A stretch of DNA of 64,000 nt from Virgibacillus halotolerans. GTDB taxonomy: Bacteria > Bacillota > Bacilli > Bacillales > Amphibacillaceae. Location: the NCBI RefSeq assembly GCF_016908515.1, contig NZ_JAFBEA010000001.1, positions 1,116,001 through 1,180,000 of the forward strand. The letters run 5' to 3'. This document shows, piece after piece, positions 55,293-63,515 of this stretch. A program made the translations under genes and the position numbers. Under the pieces are notes generated by a model. The model was not told the DNA's origin. It searched no databases and saw only the letters and a list, made by a program, of their open reading frames with translations. The first letter of the stretch is position 1. Each line of letters opens with the position of its first letter.

Positions 55293-56423
55293 TCAATCAT
55301 ATATCCCCTTACTTTCCAGATGAAAGTCGATTGAAATTTTTCCTAAGCTATCACTTATGAGTGGAAATGCTTCCGTTTCTTTCGCCCTCATTCCGCGATG
55401 GAACATTATATTCTTTAAATTGTATATATCTACATCTTTATCCAATCCTTTTTGATACGTCGATACGATTTCCGCTTCCATTTGTTTTTTAACAAGCTGT
55501 TCAATTTCGGCGGCAGGCATTTCCTCTTCAAGACCAGTTAATTGCCCCTTTGCTTTCAATTTAATGTTGAATTTCACGGCCCCGTCTTCCTCAACCGGTT
55601 TAATGTGTGCGCGGGGCTTGATAACTTCCACCGTCCCAATGCTCTCTCCATCTTGAACAACTTTAATAGTAGTATTATTTGTTTTTGGGTCGATCCATCT
55701 GAGTCCGCGTACTTCCTCACGTGACATCCATTGCCTGTATTTCCCCTCATTAACTGGAAACACACCGTCAATTTCCAGTGTTCCTTTTGGTTTCTCTTCT
55801 GCAGCTGACTCTTTCCATGCCCCTTCATTAACGGAGATAGACGGTAACAGTGAGGTCCCGCCTGGTTCCTTATAAATGGCATTAAATTGGTACATACGTA
55901 AGGGTTCGATATAGGAATTAGCCTTATACGTGACATTCGGTTTATATAGCACCGTGTATACCGGTGGAAGATGAAAGAAACCGGATTCCCCTAGTATTTT
56001 TTCAATCGATTCAGTTGTTCCAAATATCCATGGCGTATAACGAAATTCTCCATTCCTTCTCATTCCCTGTTCGACCTTTTCAATTCCTTGTTCCATTACA
56101 GATTCAGAATAGATGATTGCACCAATTTGTCCCCAATTAATTGATTGCTGTGATGTTTCATATAAATCATTTACGGCTTCCATAAAGGTCGATCCTGTTC
56201 CTTTTCCTATATATAATGGCGACGTCTCTGAGAGCTTACTACCTTCTTGTTTGGCCACATTGGAAAAATCTAACAGTTGTACATATAGCGTATATTTATT
56301 GTCTTCATAATCAATACCAATTGCAGTTGCATAATTTACTTCACCAATCTCCTTTTGATCCCAGCACCCTGTTAATACGATAGCAATTAATAAGCCTATT
56401 CCTATTGTACGCAGTTGCTTCAT
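55293..56423 (-). CDS. Ger(x)C-type germinant receptor lipoprotein (C subunit)
   Basis: 376 residues. A lipoprotein signal ends in LTGCWDQKE, and the C of the LTGC box is the lipidated residue. The remainder is the Ger(x)C fold of GerAC/GerBC/GerKC, anchored outside the inner spore membrane and needed for nutrient germination. The ATG at 56423 starts 1 nt after the stop of the A-subunit gene. It follows GGGGGAG. It is the last gene of the germination operon. Confidence 0.92.
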   Translation of the reverse strand: MKQLRTIGIGLLIAIVLTGCWDQKEIGEVNYATAIGIDYEDNKYTLYVQLLDFSNVAKQEGSKLSETSPLYIGKGTGSTFMEAVNDLYETSQQSINWGQIGAIIYSESVMEQGIEKVEQGMRRNGEFRYTPWIFGTTESIEKILGESGFFHLPPVYTVLYKPNVTYKANSYIEPLRMYQFNAIYKEPGGTSLLPSISVNEGAWKESAAEEKPKGTLEIDGVFPVNEGKYRQWMSREEVRGLRWIDPKTNNTTIKVVQDGESIGTVEVIKPRAHIKPVEEDGAVKFNIKLKAKGQLTGLEEEMPAAEIEQLVKKQMEAEIVSTYQKGLDKDVDIYNLKNIMFHRGMRAKETEAFPLISDSLGKISIDFHLESKGIYD

Positions 56424-56424
56424 T

Positions 56425-57885
56425 TCACTTCTCCCCCTGCCTGTCGCTATCCTGTGTTCGGAGTATTTTGGCACGCATTTTATCGCTGGTGACCGGAAGT
56501 TTAAATAGTGCTTTAAATATATCTTGTTTGACAAACGGGGATACTGGGCTCAAATAAGGGATTCCAAATGATTCCAATTTAGCAAGATAAGCAACAACAA
56601 AAAATAAACTAACGAAAAATCCATACATCCCTAACACTGCTGCACATAGAATGGAAAAAATCCTTAGTATAGTAACTGTTCCAAATAAGGATTGATTACC
56701 TAAAGTAAAAGTGGCGACTGCTGTAATGGAAGAAATGACTAGCATGGTGGGAGAGGTTAATCCCGCTCTGATTGCAGCATCCCCGACAATCAGCCCACCG
56801 ACGACAGCGACGGTCTGACCAACAGCTTTTGGTAAACGGACGCCAGCTTCTCTAAACAATTCAAACAGACCAAGCATTAACAACAATTCTACAGTTGTAT
56901 TAAACGGAATTCCCAATCGGGAAGCACCAATTGTTGCGAGCAATGGAAATGGAATCTGATCCACATTATATGCCGATAGAGCCACCCAAAATGAAGGAAG
57001 AAAAATAGCCAGGAGTAATCCCGCGATTCGAAGCAGCATTTCAAACGAAGCAAAATAGTAAGGCATATGCGCATCTTCAGACGTATTCATTAATACACCC
57101 AAATTGGCTGGACCTACAATAACGTTTGGCACATTATCAATAAAAATGGCAAAGCGTCCCCGCACTAAGCTACTAACAACACCATCCGGTCGAGAAACGC
57201 TCTCCATTAGTGGAAATAATGCATAACGAGAATCTCCGAGTAATTCCCCAAGTTGATTATCACTTATCAATGCATCTAAATCGATATTGTTCAACCGTTC
57301 AGTAACTTCTTGGATCATCTGATCATTCTGGATATCAGTCAGATAAACCAGGCTTACTTTCGTATTACTTCTTCTCCCGATAGTAAATGATTTCGTAACA
57401 AAGGAATCTGTCTTCAACCGCTTACGGACCAATGCAATATTTGAACCGATATCCTCTATAAAAGCATCCCGCGGACCTTTTACAGATACTTCCGTCGTTG
57501 ATTCTTCCGGTGTTCTTTTTGGCGGATTGGACGTATTATAAAAATAAACCGTGTCTGCGATGAAGATAACTGTATATCCATCGAATACCTTGTCCTGAAT
57601 CGTTTTGTTGATTTGGGCATTCGCCCTATTTGACCATTTCAGTGAATTGGAGTCTTTTTGATTCTCCAATCCTTGCAGACCATGTAGATAATAGGTTCTT
57701 TGAATTCCCGGAAGAATACTATTCATTAATAAATCCGTTTCTGTTAGCCCTTCACAGTAAACAACAAGCACGGATTCTGTTTTCTTGTCATTGATTAATC
57801 GGTGTTCTTCAATACTGATATCTGACGACTGTTGAAAAAGGTTATTAAAATAATCGATCGTATTATTTTTATTTTTACTTTTCAT
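56425..57885 (-). CDS. GerA/GerKA-type germinant receptor A subunit
   Basis: 486 residues. A soluble N-terminal domain (about 1-280) precedes five or so membrane segments. The family motifs GRFAIFIDNVPNVIVGP near 228-244 and QTVAVVGGLIVGDAAI near 353 are present. It detects nutrients with the B subunit in the inner membrane of the spore. Its start overlaps the B-subunit gene by 11 nt. The gene order B-A-C differs from the usual A-B-C. Confidence 0.93.
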   Translation of the reverse strand: MKSKNKNNTIDYFNNLFQQSSDISIEEHRLINDKKTESVLVVYCEGLTETDLLMNSILPGIQRTYYLHGLQGLENQKDSNSLKWSNRANAQINKTIQDKVFDGYTVIFIADTVYFYNTSNPPKRTPEESTTEVSVKGPRDAFIEDIGSNIALVRKRLKTDSFVTKSFTIGRRSNTKVSLVYLTDIQNDQMIQEVTERLNNIDLDALISDNQLGELLGDSRYALFPLMESVSRPDGVVSSLVRGRFAIFIDNVPNVIVGPANLGVLMNTSEDAHMPYYFASFEMLLRIAGLLLAIFLPSFWVALSAYNVDQIPFPLLATIGASRLGIPFNTTVELLLMLGLFELFREAGVRLPKAVGQTVAVVGGLIVGDAAIRAGLTSPTMLVISSITAVATFTLGNQSLFGTVTILRIFSILCAAVLGMYGFFVSLFFVVAYLAKLESFGIPYLSPVSPFVKQDIFKALFKLPVTSDKMRAKILRTQDSDRQGEK

Positions 57886-58966
57886 TCGCTGACACCCTAT
57901 TCTTTGACTTCTTTATAAAAATAGCTAAAACCAATAGGACCATTACCGCAAAAATACTGCTACCACTATAAAAGTATTTTCTTAAAAAGAAAGCAAGTTG
58001 CTCATCTGATATGGGAATTGAAATAAATATCAAATAAAGCACACAAACAACGGATTGGATAACGATACGGCCCTTCTTTGATTGCATCTCGAAAACCTTT
58101 GTGATTAAATATAGAATCAATGCCAGACGAATAAAAGACCCTGAAAGCCATTGGTAAATCGATAAAAAATCCAAATGATTAAAATAGGTTCCAATGCTTA
58201 GTATTCTCCACTGCAAGAAGGCAGGATATCTTAACCTTTCCACTTCCTCAGGTCCAAATACCGCCATACTTCCAAGTAACGGTCCTAACGTTAATATGAT
58301 AAGAAATAAGGAGAGTAATAGTAAATGCGGAAATTTCATTCGCTTTGAAACGCGATCCTGTAAAATGACCAGTAGAAAAAGTTCTACCAGTGACCCAAAA
58401 ACAAAAATAGAACCTTTGCCTACATCCCACCAAGTATCTTCTACAAGAACAGGTGTAATAAATGAATAGTCTTTTGCGGGGATTGTACCTATCGCCACAA
58501 AACAACCGAAAACAATTACTAATGGAAGTAATACACCAGCACAAATTGCAATGACGTTTATTTTTCCATAAGATATATATAAAGATGATGCAAGAATTGA
58601 TAAACCAATAACGAGCACAGGCGTATTCAATAAATATGTTTCATGTGTCCATGTTACCGTTTCCTTTAATGTAATCCAGCCGACGATGAGTAGGTAAATA
58701 GCGATTAACGTGGCAATGATTCGACTAAATGCAGCACTGTAAGTAGATTTCAACCAATCAAAAAGGGATATGTTTTTAAGGTTTTTCATAACATATAACA
58801 AGATAAGTAGAAAAGGAATACTTATAAGGTAGCCAATTAGGACGCTGATCCACGCGTCACGCCCCGCAGCATCAATCAGTAATGGGATTACAAGCACATG
58901 GTTACTTAAGCCTGTACTCAACAAGAATATGTAAAAAACCTGCGAAACACTGATCTTGTAGCCCAT
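57875..58966 (-). CDS. GerAB/GerKB-type germinant receptor B subunit
   Basis: 363 residues with about ten membrane segments, the amino-acid-transporter-like (APC fold) germinant-binding subunit. The N-terminal ISVSQVFYIFLLSTG is typical of the family. The ATG at 58966 follows GGAGG by 6 nt; an ATG at 58972 abuts that site. It is the first gene of the B-A-C operon. The germinant cannot be predicted. Expression in the forespore under sigma-G is known for the family, but I could not identify a clear sigma-G promoter. Confidence 0.91.
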   Translation of the reverse strand: MGYKISVSQVFYIFLLSTGLSNHVLVIPLLIDAAGRDAWISVLIGYLISIPFLLILLYVMKNLKNISLFDWLKSTYSAAFSRIIATLIAIYLLIVGWITLKETVTWTHETYLLNTPVLVIGLSILASSLYISYGKINVIAICAGVLLPLVIVFGCFVAIGTIPAKDYSFITPVLVEDTWWDVGKGSIFVFGSLVELFLLVILQDRVSKRMKFPHLLLLSLFLIILTLGPLLGSMAVFGPEEVERLRYPAFLQWRILSIGTYFNHLDFLSIYQWLSGSFIRLALILYLITKVFEMQSKKGRIVIQSVVCVLYLIFISIPISDEQLAFFLRKYFYSGSSIFAVMVLLVLAIFIKKSKNRVSANEK

Positions 58967-59063
58967 ATACATCCTCCAGAAATAACCATATTATGCTTAT
59001 GTTGTCTGAAATTGAATATTGCTATGCATTTATCATTTTTGTAATCGAACGAACAGAACCATT

Positions 59064-59909
59064 TTAATCGTACGAACTCCCCCATCTATCCTGTAATTGT
59101 TTGATTTCTTCCTGATGTGACACTTTTTCTTTTGGTGTTTCTAAAATAAATGGGATTTCATTTACTTGTGGATTTTGTATCAGCTGGTCAAATTGTGTTT
59201 CCGTTATATAACCATCATTAAATATATTCGCATGTCGATCTTTTCCTAAGCCTGTATCATATTTTGAATTGTTGAAGTGGATTACTTCCAATTGTTCAAC
59301 ATACCCAAGTTGCTCCCCCTTTTTCATCACATCCTGCCAGTTGTCACCGTTCCACAATCCGCTTGCGAATGCATGACATGTATCAAAACAAAATCCTATT
59401 TTTTCCGGAACTTCACATAGTTTTCGAACTTGAACGAGCTCTTCCAATGTCGTTCCCATCGATCCTGGTTTATCTGCACTGTTCTCAAGTAATATTTTGC
59501 AATCCCCTTGCCACTCGACAAGCACTTCATTTAGTATTTCAATCATTAATTGATAACCAGCCAACGGGTCATGCGTACTAATGGCCTTGCCAAAATGAAC
59601 CACTGCCCCAATGGAACCGCAGGCATCAGCAATTTCCAAATCATTTAACAGGGATTGAATGACTTTGTTTCTTTTAGCATCCTCCTTAGGTGTTAAACTT
59701 GTCGGATATGGTGTATGTGCAACTGATTCTAACTTATTTTCTTCACAAAATGCCTTGCATAACATTGCATCTTCTTTATTAAATGCTTTTAGCTTTAAAC
59801 TTCGCGGATTTTTGGGAAAGTATTGAAATGCTGCTGCATTCATGGATAACGCTTGTTTTGCTGCCCCTAGATAACCATCTCTTATGGAAACATGACTACC
59901 GAATTTCAT
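59064..59909 (-). CDS. Endonuclease IV-family AP endonuclease
   Basis: 281 residues of the xylose-isomerase-like TIM barrel, endonuclease IV type. Zinc-ligand segments are FGSHVSI near 3, AHTPYP near 64, LLENSADKPGSMGTT near 141-155, CFDTCHAFASG near 173-183, and FILETPKE near 254. It cuts DNA at abasic sites. ATG 59909 follows AGGAGG. It is 24 nt downstream of a Fpg/Nei-type glycosylase, so the two steps of base excision repair are co-expressed. Family membership is clear; whether it is the main Nfo of the cell is not. Confidence 0.86.
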   Translation of the reverse strand: MKFGSHVSIRDGYLGAAKQALSMNAAAFQYFPKNPRSLKLKAFNKEDAMLCKAFCEENKLESVAHTPYPTSLTPKEDAKRNKVIQSLLNDLEIADACGSIGAVVHFGKAISTHDPLAGYQLMIEILNEVLVEWQGDCKILLENSADKPGSMGTTLEELVQVRKLCEVPEKIGFCFDTCHAFASGLWNGDNWQDVMKKGEQLGYVEQLEVIHFNNSKYDTGLGKDRHANIFNDGYITETQFDQLIQNPQVNEIPFILETPKEKVSHQEEIKQLQDRWGSSYD

Positions 59910-59933
59910 CATATCCTCCTTCACGCTGTGAAA

Positions 59934-60743
59934 TCAGTACTGGCAATTCGTACAAAAAAATGTTTTTCGGGATGAAATGTCCGCTTTGATAATCAGTGAG
60001 CCGCACCGTTTACATGCTTTCGCTTCCCGATCGTACACATACATATGCTTATGATAACCACCTGTTTTAATGTCCCCTTCGAACAAAGGTTGATCCATAT
60101 AACCACCATTTTCGATTGCCTGGGAAAGTATAAAACGTATGGATTGATATAATTGCGCTTTTTCGCGATGATCAAGATCATTCACTTTTCGTTCTGGAAG
60201 CAGTTGTGCATGCCAAGCAATTTCATCGGAATAACGATTTCCAATTCCAGATAAAAACGCCTGATCAACGAGCGTTGTTTTTATCCTACCTCTCTTGTTT
60301 TTAATCAAATCCAAAAATGATTCCAAGGAAAAATTAACATTTAGTGGCTCCGGGCCTAAATCCGTTAATCCCTGCCCCACCTCTTTTCGTGACAAAAGAT
60401 GAAGGTAACCTAGCCTTAGCCCAATAAAGTATAGATATTGATCACCAAATTCTAATTGAATTTGTACCGTACGATCCGGCTTTTGTTCCGCTTTACCATA
60501 GAACATCCATCCACCTAACATTAAGTGTAATAGTAAAACATCGCCATTTTTCAAATGGAAAAGTAAATACTTAGCCTTTCTTTCAATCATTTCGACTTGC
60601 TGATTTTTTATCTTATTTTTAAAATTATCGCTCCCTAGATTAATTGACTTTTCCCGATTAATCGTTACCCCGGTTATTGTCTTCCCACCAATCTGCTGAT
60701 TAAGTAAGGTTTTATATGTTGCCATTTCCGGTAATTCAGGCAT
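59934..60743 (-). CDS. Fpg/Nei-family DNA glycosylase
   Basis: 269 residues. The N-terminal catalytic PELPE motif (Pro as nucleophile after Met removal, then Glu), the ERKAKYL segment near 55, the helix-two-turn-helix FLSGIGNRYSDE, and a C-terminal zinc finger (CKRCG then CTNC) are all present. It removes oxidised bases and nicks the site. It is more divergent than typical MutM and may be a second paralogue. Its downstream partner is an endonuclease IV. Confidence 0.86.
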   Translation of the reverse strand: MPELPEMATYKTLLNQQIGGKTITGVTINREKSINLGSDNFKNKIKNQQVEMIERKAKYLLFHLKNGDVLLLHLMLGGWMFYGKAEQKPDRTVQIQLEFGDQYLYFIGLRLGYLHLLSRKEVGQGLTDLGPEPLNVNFSLESFLDLIKNKRGRIKTTLVDQAFLSGIGNRYSDEIAWHAQLLPERKVNDLDHREKAQLYQSIRFILSQAIENGGYMDQPLFEGDIKTGGYHKHMYVYDREAKACKRCGSLIIKADISSRKTFFCTNCQY

Positions 60744-60814
60744 CTTTATACCTCCAACGATAAAACTTTTTCCTTATTATTCCCTAGTTGATATAAAACA
60801 TTTAATAAAATAAT

Positions 60815-60855
60815 AAAAACGTTCACCCAGCTGTCTAAGCTGGATGAACGCTTTT
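60815..60855. terminator. Bidirectional terminator
   Basis: CGTTCACCCAGCT pairs with AGCTGGATGAACG (one G-U pair) around a short loop, with A on the left and T on the right. It ends the LysM-3D gene on the minus strand. Confidence 0.85.
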
Positions 60856-60869
60856 GAAAAATATTTCTA

Positions 60870-61388
60870 TTAATCCATCACTTGAACTTGTAATTCTTTC
60901 ACGCCAAATTCCAATGCATCATCTAAATCATCTATATACACATCTAATCGGCCATTCGTAATCGCACTCCCACGATCTTCACAAGTAAATGTCTTATCTA
61001 ATTCAGGTATATGTACCTTGGTTCCAAATGATAGTGATGGTGGACAAGCTAATGTTTGGTCCTCCTGTACTTCATTGCCAGAGGCAGTAATGCCATAGCC
61101 AGGGTCACCCGGTTGTTTTCCAGTTGATTCCTCTCCCGCTGTATAAGCAGTAACCGTATATGGGCTTCCGCTTTCATCCGGTATATTGATCATTTGTCCC
61201 GCTTGAATGTCATCCGGATTGGAGACAGTTGGATTTGAAGCAATGAGCTTATCCATTCCAACCTCATAATTATTTGCTATTTGATATAGATTTTCCCCGG
61301 GCTGAATCGTGTAACTACTTGCATAAGCTGATCCAGTAAATAAAAATGCACCTGCCACAAATAATGTTGTGAGAACTAAATATTTGAT
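60870..61388 (-). CDS. Secreted LysM and 3D-domain cell-wall protein, apparent AUC start
   Basis: 172 residues if translation starts at ATC 61388-61386. That codon lies 7 nt after a perfect AGGAGG and opens a textbook signal peptide (KYLVLTTLFVAGAF, ending AYAS). The first conventional start, GTG 61358, lacks a ribosome site and would remove the positive N-terminus. After cleavage a LysM domain (about 25-70, YTIQPGENL) is followed by a 3D domain (about 76-172) with the aspartates in CEDRGSAI and LDVYIDD. It resembles YocH-type wall hydrolases. A real ATG altered by a sequencing error is the main alternative. Confidence 0.78.
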   Translation of the reverse strand: MKYLVLTTLFVAGAFLFTGSAYASSYTIQPGENLYQIANNYEVGMDKLIASNPTVSNPDDIQAGQMINIPDESGSPYTVTAYTAGEESTGKQPGDPGYGITASGNEVQEDQTLACPPSLSFGTKVHIPELDKTFTCEDRGSAITNGRLDVYIDDLDDALEFGVKELQVQVMD

Positions 61389-61411
61389 AAAAATACCTCC
61401 TCATTAAATTC

Positions 61412-61450
61412 AATTTAGCATGACCAGCTGTTAATAGGTCATGCTAAATT
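61412..61450. promoter_or_regulatory. 14-bp inverted repeat upstream of the LysM-3D gene
   Basis: AATTTAGCATGACC and GGTCATGCTAAATT are exact inverted repeats with an 11-nt loop, ending about 12 nt before the AGGAGG of the LysM-3D gene on the minus strand. No T-run follows, so it could be a leader hairpin or a weak terminator of the amidase gene. Confidence 0.5.
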
Positions 61451-61517
61451 GGTAAGATTACATGTTGATTTCCCGTAACTTCCATCTATTAAACATTTTT
61501 CAATTTGTTATTTTTTA

Positions 61518-62285
61518 TTACTTTGTATACTCCCTAACATAGGTTGGGCTAGCCGTAATATAGAGACCACTCTTAATTTGATACATATAGCCTTCTCCAA
61601 CCTTGAATTTATCTTTAATAACGGTAAACACTTCACCTTTATTTACCGTAACAGCTCTATCATCCCAATCAGCAGTATTGTATGTCCACAATGAGTTTAC
61701 TAATACTTCAATATACTTTTGCGAACCTCCTCCCCCATCACTACCTCCTTGCAATCCCAATGCCTTTGCCAGGCCATTCACATGGCCGCGTGCGACATTA
61801 TTGATCCAGGTAGCATTTTTCATCTTATCGGCATCTGCTTTCGTGTCTATAAAACCATTTTCCGATAGCATTGCTGGCATGCTTGATTCTCGTAACACAT
61901 GCAGGTTCTCTTTCTTCTTTCCACGATCACCCAAGTTATTTAATTTCACTACTTCAGCATGGATGGTATTACGTAAATTTGCGGTATTGGATGTATCTGA
62001 CAACGTATTATGGATATAATCCTCATAACCTGTCCCGCCTCCAGCATTAATGTGAATCGATAAGAAATAATCAGCACCCCATGCATTCGCCTCGTTGGTA
62101 CGGGCTGCAAGACTGACAGTTTTATCGGTAGTCCGACTCATTTTGACAGTTGCATTACTGTATTCACCTAGATATTCCTGTACCTTTTTCGCAATCTGTA
62201 ACGTCACATTCTTCTCCTGCAAACCGTTTCCTTCTGCGCCTGGATCACTTCCACCATGCCCTGCATCTACATAAATTTTAACCAT
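61518..62285 (-). CDS. N-acetylmuramoyl-L-alanine amidase (Amidase_3) without signal peptide
   Basis: 255 residues. The zinc ligands are H10 (DAGHGG), E24 and H78 (SIHINA), and the catalytic glutamate is E142 (SENGFI). A glycine-rich linker near 178-187 leads to a C-terminal SH3-like wall-binding region. The lack of a signal peptide recalls CwlC-type mother-cell lytic enzymes and phage endolysins. No holin or phage gene is nearby. A sporulation role is therefore preferred, as an inference. Confidence 0.88.
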   Translation of the reverse strand: MVKIYVDAGHGGSDPGAEGNGLQEKNVTLQIAKKVQEYLGEYSNATVKMSRTTDKTVSLAARTNEANAWGADYFLSIHINAGGGTGYEDYIHNTLSDTSNTANLRNTIHAEVVKLNNLGDRGKKKENLHVLRESSMPAMLSENGFIDTKADADKMKNATWINNVARGHVNGLAKALGLQGGSDGGGGSQKYIEVLVNSLWTYNTADWDDRAVTVNKGEVFTVIKDKFKVGEGYMYQIKSGLYITASPTYVREYTK

Positions 62286-62599
62286 TCTAAATCTCCTCCT
62301 TCATACTTTATATTAGAAAAACTGCTTGCCCGATTGGACTAGCCGTTTTCACTAACCTCGGATCTTCCTTACCTAATAAGGCAACTATCCCTCCCGTTAA
62401 CAAGTAGTTTGAAGATGTTATTTCCAAGAAACGGAGAACATGAAAATAACATCTTCTATTAGTAGAATCGTATCGGGAGCGACGCAAGTGGCATAACGGT
62501 AGGAGATTCTAAATAATAATTTTTCATATAGATTGTTGTTATTCAACCCGCTACACGAATACACTTCTCCCAGCGTGCCTATAAAACATTCCTAGCAAT
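62286..62599. other. Non-coding region with structured segments
   Basis: No gene. It holds a perfect 13-bp inverted repeat at 62411-62456 (GAAGATGTTATTT / AAATAACATCTTC), an AGAATC...GATTCT pair enclosing a GC-rich segment at about 62463-62513, and a compact segment at 62326-62384 whose ends (TTGCC/GGCAA) and inner CCTTA/TAAGG can pair. It might be a leader RNA of the amidase gene. I cannot match it to a known riboswitch. Confidence 0.4.
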
Positions 62600-62640
62600 A
62601 AAAAAACTACCCAAAGCTTTTAAAGTTAGGATAGTTTTAT
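62600..62640 (-). terminator. Intrinsic terminator after the sigma factor gene
   Basis: On the minus strand AAACTATCC pairs with GGGTAGTTT, followed by seven T, about 35 nt after the stop. Confidence 0.8.
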
Positions 62641-62672
62641 ATCGTAGGTTACTTACCATTGAAATTGGTACA

Positions 62673-63236
62673 CTAAACTTCCGTCATTTTTTTTATCTTC
62701 TCCTTAAACCCTTCCTCACGTAGTTTCTTCCGCGCCTGTCTACCCCAGCTTTTCACTGCGTCCACCGAGGTACCTTCGCGTGCGGCAATATCCTTTATCG
62801 GCATTTCCAGAATGATAAAGTAATAGACCCACTTCCACTGATTCTCGGTTAAGATCGTGTGCACTTGTTCCCAGATTGATAAATCCTGTACATTAATATC
62901 AGATAATGCTGGTAAGGGAAGTGTGCTTTTACTAGTCCGATTACCGTGATCTACCTTTTGCTTCTCCGCTTCAAAGAACATATCATCACTGCGTGTCAAC
63001 GCTGTCTTTTTCCGGATTAAATCAATTAAACGATTGCGAATCGTATAGTTAAAGTACGTCGATAGCATACCTTTATCCGGTTTATATTTTTCATAAGCAT
63101 TCCACATCGCGACCAGGCCCTCTTGATAAAATTCATTGTGTGGATCATACACGTTCAATTTGTGAATTTGGTAGTGAATACGTCGCTCATTTTGCTTCAC
63201 CATTTCTTCAAAAGATACATGTTTTTTTGCATCCAT
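62673..63236 (-). CDS. Sigma-70-family RNA polymerase sigma factor
   Basis: 187 residues with a sigma region 2 (about 28-76, including QEGLVAMWNAYEKYKP and RNRLIDLIRKK) and a region 4-like helix-turn-helix (about 130-175, MPIKDIAAREGTSVDAVKSW). The linker of about 50 residues between them is poorly conserved. It is not a housekeeping factor by size. It resembles small positive-control or Xpf-like factors of Bacilli. Its targets are unknown; the signal-less amidase downstream is a candidate. Confidence 0.8.
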   Translation of the reverse strand: MDAKKHVSFEEMVKQNERRIHYQIHKLNVYDPHNEFYQEGLVAMWNAYEKYKPDKGMLSTYFNYTIRNRLIDLIRKKTALTRSDDMFFEAEKQKVDHGNRTSKSTLPLPALSDINVQDLSIWEQVHTILTENQWKWVYYFIILEMPIKDIAAREGTSVDAVKSWGRQARKKLREEGFKEKIKKMTEV

Positions 63237-63316
63237 TTGTTGTCCTCCTTTTTCGATGTAAATTTTTCCTCTGTCTTTACTACTATCATCGTAGCTGCCT
63301 ATTCATTGGTGGCATG

Positions 63317-63376
63317 ATTTTAAAATAATTGATCTTTATGACAAACATCCGCCAATTAAAATAGGAACGTTTGTTC
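63317..63376 (-). promoter_or_regulatory. Promoter of the sigma factor gene with SOS-box-like site
   Basis: On the minus strand TTGTCA (63344-63339), 16 nt, TAAAAT (63322-63317). Upstream GAACGTTTGTTC (63365-63376) matches the GAAC-N4-GTTC core of the Bacillus LexA site but lies outside the promoter. The SOS link is only suggestive. Confidence 0.35.
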
Positions 63377-63442
63377 TGTATAAAACAGCATAAATGATCA
63401 GGTCAGATAATGCAAGCTAAACCTATCTTTTTTCTAAACAGC

Positions 63443-63484
63443 AAAAAAACACTTGGCCTTCTCTATGAAGTACCAAGCGTTTTT
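63443..63484 (-). terminator. Intrinsic terminator after the MFS gene
   Basis: On the minus strand CGCTTGG pairs with CCAAGTG (one G-U pair) across a loop and is followed by seven T. Confidence 0.7.
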
Positions 63485-63515
63485 GATTGCTTGCTTATAT
63501 CATTTCGCAAAAATT

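Noticed and set aside
61412-61517. Considered a c-di-AMP (ydaO-type) riboswitch before the LysM-3D gene
   Set aside because: The gap is only about 130 nt and lacks the conserved ydaO core; only a simple 14-bp hairpin is present.
61603-62019. 138-codon open frame on the plus strand
   Set aside because: Antisense to the amidase gene, no ribosome site and no recognisable domain.
61518-63236. Considered a prophage lysis region (amidase plus sigma factor)
   Set aside because: No holin, portal, capsid or integrase gene and no attachment-site repeats are seen in the window.
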